A DNA stretch of 64,000 bases. Source: Algoriphagus sp. (GTDB lineage Bacteria > Bacteroidota > Bacteroidia > Cytophagales > Cyclobacteriaceae). The translations under genes were made by a program, and so were the position numbers. The stretch is from positions 1-64,000 of the forward strand of contig NZ_JAUXYL010000044.1 of the NCBI RefSeq assembly GCF_030694375.1, written 5' to 3'. The notes beneath the pieces are model-generated. The model was given only the letters and a program-made list of their open reading frames with translations, had not been told where the DNA came from and did not search any database. Shown in pieces: positions 61,001-64,000 of the stretch. Position 1 is the stretch's first letter, and every line of letters starts with the position of its first letter.

Positions 61001-64000
61001 GCCCCACTACTTCAACATCTATCTCGGTCAAACAACTCAGATCATTTCGAATTGAAACGGTGTATGAACCAGCGGCAAGATTTGAGTAAGAGGTGGAAAC
61101 TGCAAAGGGTGATCCATTCAAACTAGTCTCAAAATTTCCGTTCCCTCCAGAAGGAGTTATTAAAATCGATCCATTAGTATCACCAAAGCAAATGATATTT
61201 TCTACAGCAATGGTAGCAGTAATTTCAGGATATACCTCAACAGTTGCGGATTCCACTTTAGAACAAATACCCGAACCCGATATTTCAACATAATATGTAA
61301 AATCTCCAATCTGAAGACCTTGAATGGTTAACTCTCCACTAGTGGGGTTTATTTGATAAATCACACCGGCCGCATCAGTTCCATTAGTTATACTTTGGGT
61401 CAAAGCTGCGTCCTTATACCATTTTAAATTAGGTACCACAGGTAATGCTGTAGAATAAGTAGGCAGCAAGACAGCATCTCCACCGACACAAATCACCTCA
61501 TCAAGCGGGTTCATGTTAACATCTACACCGTTATCATTTACCAAAGTCAACAAATTTGGGGCTGTCACTTCGCAATCATTTGCATCAGTTACAGCTACGC
61601 TATATGTCCCCGGAGGTAGGTTCCTGAGTTCAACTGTTTGCCCATTTATGCTGGCGGTATATCCCGTGAGTGGATTTCCATTTACCAAAATTGAATAGTC
61701 TGGTGATCCTCCTGTTACATCAAATTGGATACTTCCATTTGACTCGCCACAAGTAGGATTAGTACCCTGAGGATTATTAATAATTAATTCATTAGGCTGG
61801 GAAAGGGTAAAAGGGAAATCGTATGTACAAGGAGAACCATCTTCCTGGGCCCGTACGGTGTAAGTACCTGCAATCAGATTTTCAAAGATCCCAGTGGTAT
61901 TACTTACCCCAGTTTCAACTATTGTATAAGTGATCGGGCCTGAGGGAACTACAGAAGTTAGCCTAATTGATCCATCATTTCCTCCGAAACAAGAAACATC
62001 TTCAAAATCAAAAGTGGCAACTATTTCAGGGAAAATTTGAACTTTTACTTCTTCAAGTTTGGTACAAATCCCTGGTCCGGAAATTTCCAGATAATATGTG
62101 TATTGACCGACAGCAAGGTTTTGAATACTCAGGGCACCAGAGTTATTAATTTGATAAATTACATTACTTGGATCCGGATTCGTACTAGAGACAATTTGGT
62201 CTGTAGAAGCTTGATCTTTGTACCACTTAAGCTCCGCACTCGTTGAAAGTGCTGGATTAAATACAGGGACCAAAACGACAGTTTCTTTAAAACAAAATTC
62301 CACATCAATAGGATTCAAATTAACTTGAACTCCTTGGTCATCCATTAATACAAATGCACTTGGTAAGGATACAACGCAGCCTTGGGCATCCGTCACTTCT
62401 ATAGCATATGTTCCGGGGGCCAAATCTGAAACTTCAAATACTTGCCCTGCCTGTGCAAATGCATAGGTTGAAATTAGATCCCCATTAATAAATATTTGAT
62501 AATCAGAAGTTCCACCAATTATCTCAAAGGTGATTTGTCCATTTGCTTCCCCACAAGTTGGATCAGTAGAGCTTGGATTGATCAACTCTAATTTTTCTGG
62601 TTGCGTAATCGTAACTTGGAAATCCGAAAAACATGGGGAACCTGTTTCCTGAATTCTAACTGTATAAGTCCCTGCTGTCAATCCTGTAAAACTCCCCGTA
62701 GAGTTGCTTTGGCCTGTTTCAATTAGAGTGAATGTGTTTGAACCTGAGGGGTCAACAGATACTAACTGAATTTCGCCATCGTTCCCATTGAAACAGCTAA
62801 CGTTAACTTCTTGAAAAACAGCCTTAGGAATATTGAGAACTTGAATTTCTGACTCTATTGGTGGACCAGGACAAACCAAATCTCCACTTACGCTAAGATA
62901 ATATTTGTAGGAAATATTTGATGAAACAAGTCCGGAAACGGAAAGAACTCCATTAGTTAGGGAATAAGTTACACCATTAATAACATCTCCATTTTGAATT
63001 GGAACAAATTGTCCAGGGCTTGTTGGGTTCTCAAAGGACCAATTATAAACTGGACTAGCCCCAATAGTATTACTGACTACTTCTGGAGTTAAGATGGCAG
63101 TTTCACCCTCACAAACTTCAATATCTTGCACAATAAAAACTGGAACTTCAGTATCAAGAATGGTTTCAGTACGAGAAATTAAGCATCCATTTGTATCCTC
63201 AATTTCAACCAAATAATTACCAGGAGCCAAATTTGTAATAGTATAATCATTGCTTGACCCCACTGTAACATTGGATCCTAGGGTGGATATACCAGCTCCG
63301 TTGATATCAATCTGGTAAGTGCCAGAAGCATCAAGTGTACCTCCTCCTACAGTGAAGCTGAGTTCTCCATTTTCCTCCGCACAAGTTGCATCAGTTTTTG
63401 ATGTGATGGCTAGGGATAAAACAGGGGGCTCAGATAGAGTAATTCCCGTAAGGATTGTTTCACATCCACTACTACTTCTAATGCTCAGCTCGTAAATTCC
63501 TGCTGCTAATCCCGAAAAAAGACCGGAATTCGAAGTGAATCCAATATTAACCCCATTATTTCCTGTTAAAGCATATTGAAAATCTGAAAGATTTCCCTCG
63601 GAAAGTTGGATTTGAATTGATCCATCAGATCCTCCATTACAACTTACCATATCCAAAATTGGATCACTGGGTTTTGGTGTTGGGTTTACTCTGATTTCAG
63701 CTGGAATATATCCCTGATCGCAAACCTTAGGCCCGGTGACTTCCAAGAAGTAAACATAAGGCGTTCCTTGAGGAGCAAGTCCAGAAACTGAAAGATTGTT
63801 ACTTCCATCTATTGTGAAAGTAGCCCCACCTGCGGTGGCTCCGTTAATGATTTCAATATGATTTCCTCCAGCTAAATAATACCACTTAAATATAGGGGTG
63901 CTGGTGGACTGGGTAATTGTCTGAGGAGAAACCATTGCAGACTCTCCTTCACAAATTTCGTCGTTGGTTGTAGCAAATACAGAGGCCTCATCTCCGGCAA
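58032..64000 (-). CDS. Giant SprB-repeat adhesin with type IX secretion tail (5' end missing)
   Basis: At least 1988 residues visible; the frame stays open to the window edge, and the in-frame ATG at 63935 is internal, since the codons before it continue the repeat pattern (ICEGES). The array has seven modules of about 262-280 residues; each pairs an Ig-like part (xxCEGE...) with two SprB half-repeats (xxC-x-x-x-NG-x-I). After it, a PKD domain (WDFGDGQ) and the gliding-motility C-terminal domain ending in EKAGVFILIR. Such proteins leave by the type IX system and sit on the cell surface for adhesion or gliding. Large enough to be a mobile surface filament. Confidence 0.92.
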   Translation of the reverse strand, partial: AGDEASVFATTNDEICEGESAMVSPQTITQSTSTPIFKWYYLAGGNHIEIINGATAGGATFTIDGSNNLSVSGLAPQGTPYVYFLEVTGPKVCDQGYIPAEIRVNPTPKPSDPILDMVSCNGGSDGSIQIQLSEGNLSDFQYALTGNNGVNIGFTSNSGLFSGLAAGIYELSIRSSSGCETILTGITLSEPPVLSLAITSKTDATCAEENGELSFTVGGGTLDASGTYQIDINGAGISTLGSNVTVGSSNDYTITNLAPGNYLVEIEDTNGCLISRTETILDTEVPVFIVQDIEVCEGETAILTPEVVSNTIGASPVYNWSFENPTSPGQFVPIQNGDVINGVTYSLTNGVLSVSGLVSSNISYKYYLSVSGDLVCPGPPIESEIQVLNIPKAVFQEVNVSCFNGNDGEIQLVSVDPSGSNTFTLIETGQSNSTGSFTGLTAGTYTVRIQETGSPCFSDFQVTITQPEKLELINPSSTDPTCGEANGQITFEIIGGTSDYQIFINGDLISTYAFAQAGQVFEVSDLAPGTYAIEVTDAQGCVVSLPSAFVLMDDQGVQVNLNPIDVEFCFKETVVLVPVFNPALSTSAELKWYKDQASTDQIVSSTNPDPSNVIYQINNSGALSIQNLAVGQYTYYLEISGPGICTKLEEVKVQIFPEIVATFDFEDVSCFGGNDGSIRLTSVVPSGPITYTIVETGVSNTTGIFENLIAGTYTVRAQEDGSPCTYDFPFTLSQPNELIINNPQGTNPTCGESNGSIQFDVTGGSPDYSILVNGNPLTGYTASINGQTVELRNLPPGTYSVAVTDANDCEVTAPNLLTLVNDNGVDVNMNPLDEVICVGGDAVLLPTYSTALPVVPNLKWYKDAALTQSITNGTDAAGVIYQINPTSGELTIQGLQIGDFTYYVEISGSGICSKVESATVEVYPEITATIAVENIICFGDTNGSILITPSGGNGNFETSLNGSPFAVSTSYSNLAAGSYTVSIRNDLSCLTEIDVEVVGPAEAISINTPTIIRASCGLDNGSIGDLVISGGWGGYNVEWRKGSVTGTVVTGGLTGASDLSPDTYFLLITDSEGCDAEFSFVIGQSSDPVYAVVPPINACTGNSVEIRPIHIAPNPSLPPAAATEVRWYSGPNQAGLIQNGPDSSIPGVTYTIDDSDWLNPELRIDGLPAGTYEFYFFVECTGQEIEIEVIVFDTPEVEIETQNISCFGDANGKVRISKGSNSSYTYSVNGAPPVDQSALESRTFSPGTYDLTIATPAGCAQNLKFEIKGPSAPLSSSALTKIDPGCGASNGKLTLTITGGWLPYTLEVFKNGVSATVITSSDPAITLDGYSIGDYEIVIKDAEGCSLTTNSVKMVDGPTQVLVDNEVICEGEIATLLPTLDPVATGATFQWFFDQSLTQPISSSPNPASDGRIYQINSVTGALTISGLSAANTPYPYFVTASASTVCPGFVGRGNVTVASTPSVSVVVIDEACFGDGGTITVSASGGSGNYTYSLNGGTFVNTNVFDVKPGTYEVEVKTAEGCLSTLSSIEVKGPQAPLAVKDIEQDNTSCELDNGELRFTLTGGSPPYRVTYSKNGSSAGNVNSADGIIVISGLGLGNYMFFVEDVNGCRVLLPDQIEIIEVSTTITSSDKKICEGESVELVASVPQNITDAQFQWYFDAQGNNPIIPGTINGITYSFTSNGKISITGLASSENPYSYFVSATGTGVCGINPKEVKVTVSRIPILRVSNPSIVCDPLGTVNLTDFIEGFNPNVYNYSVLSPAGAAMQLNDLGKVSVSGDYRVSSSLKGTNCWNAPQRIRVLIADKKLEAMFEYLVDYGGGNIFTNGDIQIMEDVQFQDLTVGKAILYNWDFGDGQTSSEKNPIHKYQEKGTYNVILSTIDEFGCQSEFQLIVNVFDDFLIMVPNAFTPDGVKNQYFKPQFRGIASLEFYIFNTWGELIYHATSLEDRGWDGTLNGRSVPNGNYVYKARFVSRSGETGEKAGVFILIR
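58838..64000 (-). repeat. Higher-order protein repeat array in the adhesin
   Basis: The Cys of the xxCxGx Ig-module start recurs near 63116, 62294, 61490, 60704, 59894 and 59096, and once near 63954, at steps of about 790-840 bases. Within each step, two half-repeats with a Cys-to-NG core follow 70-90 residues apart. Copies are diverged at the residue level; the last lacks its SprB pair. Confidence 0.85.

Noticed and set aside
58491..62246. Short plus-strand frames inside the adhesin gene
   Set aside because: Antisense to repeated coding sequence, without start context or family likeness.

Overview
The window comes from a member of the Bacteroidota, most likely a Cytophagales bacterium of the Cyclobacteriaceae/Algoriphagus type (inference, not tested by search). 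The signs are a giant SprB-repeat protein with a gliding-motility/type IX secretion C-terminus, a LytTR response regulator, DUF3822, DUF1573 and YceI lipoproteins, and the gene order miaB - sigma54 regulator - lptE - hypothetical - secG - groES - groEL, which is familiar from this phylum. No rRNA, tRNA, CRISPR array or insertion sequence was recognised.

Layout. 0.2-5.3 kb: a tyrosine recombinase and two secreted proteins (propeller plus cytochrome c, and a DUF1080 protein). 5.5-13.1 kb: GNAT, EamA exporter, phosphoesterase, a histidine kinase with two response regulators, a NeuD-like acyltransferase and an MsbA-like ABC exporter. 13.5-19.4 kb: housekeeping genes (DUF1573, RecD-like helicase, two Nudix proteins, DUF3822, coaD, pyrE). 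19.5-24.4 kb: a compact five-gene minus-strand cassette (esterase, ATP-grasp ligase, GCS2-type carboxylate-amine ligase, class I glutamine amidotransferase, second ATP-grasp-like protein) that looks like a pathway making a small peptide-like amide. 24.6-29.3 kb: membrane protein, gamma carbonic anhydrase, YceI, pabB, dinB and an orphan antitoxin-like gene. 29.6-37.1 kb: the miaB-to-groEL block, with a strong sigma54-type promoter in front of groES. 37.3-41.7 kb: an orphan receiver protein and three secreted or lipoprotein hydrolases. 42.2-58.0 kb: a visibly AT-rich minus-strand surface-glycan cluster. 58.0-64.0 kb: the 3' end of a giant adhesin gene that runs out of the window.

How the parts may work together. 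The glycan cluster holds a NeuA/NeuB/NeuC set (sialic-acid-like sugar to its CMP form), a HisH/HisF/PseA-type amidation trio, a non-hydrolysing UDP-GlcNAc 2-epimerase, a WecA/MraY-like initiating transferase, three GT4-type glycosyltransferases, a Wzy-like polymerase, an FkbM methyltransferase, an SDR epimerase and a CapK/PaaK-like adenylating enzyme. No flippase, chain-length regulator or recognisable sialyltransferase is seen, so part of the machinery must lie elsewhere. The giant adhesin gene sits just upstream on the same strand. Many genes lie in short operons with overlaps of a few bases. Starts were moved to internal ATG codons where the longer frame began with TTG or ran into a neighbour.
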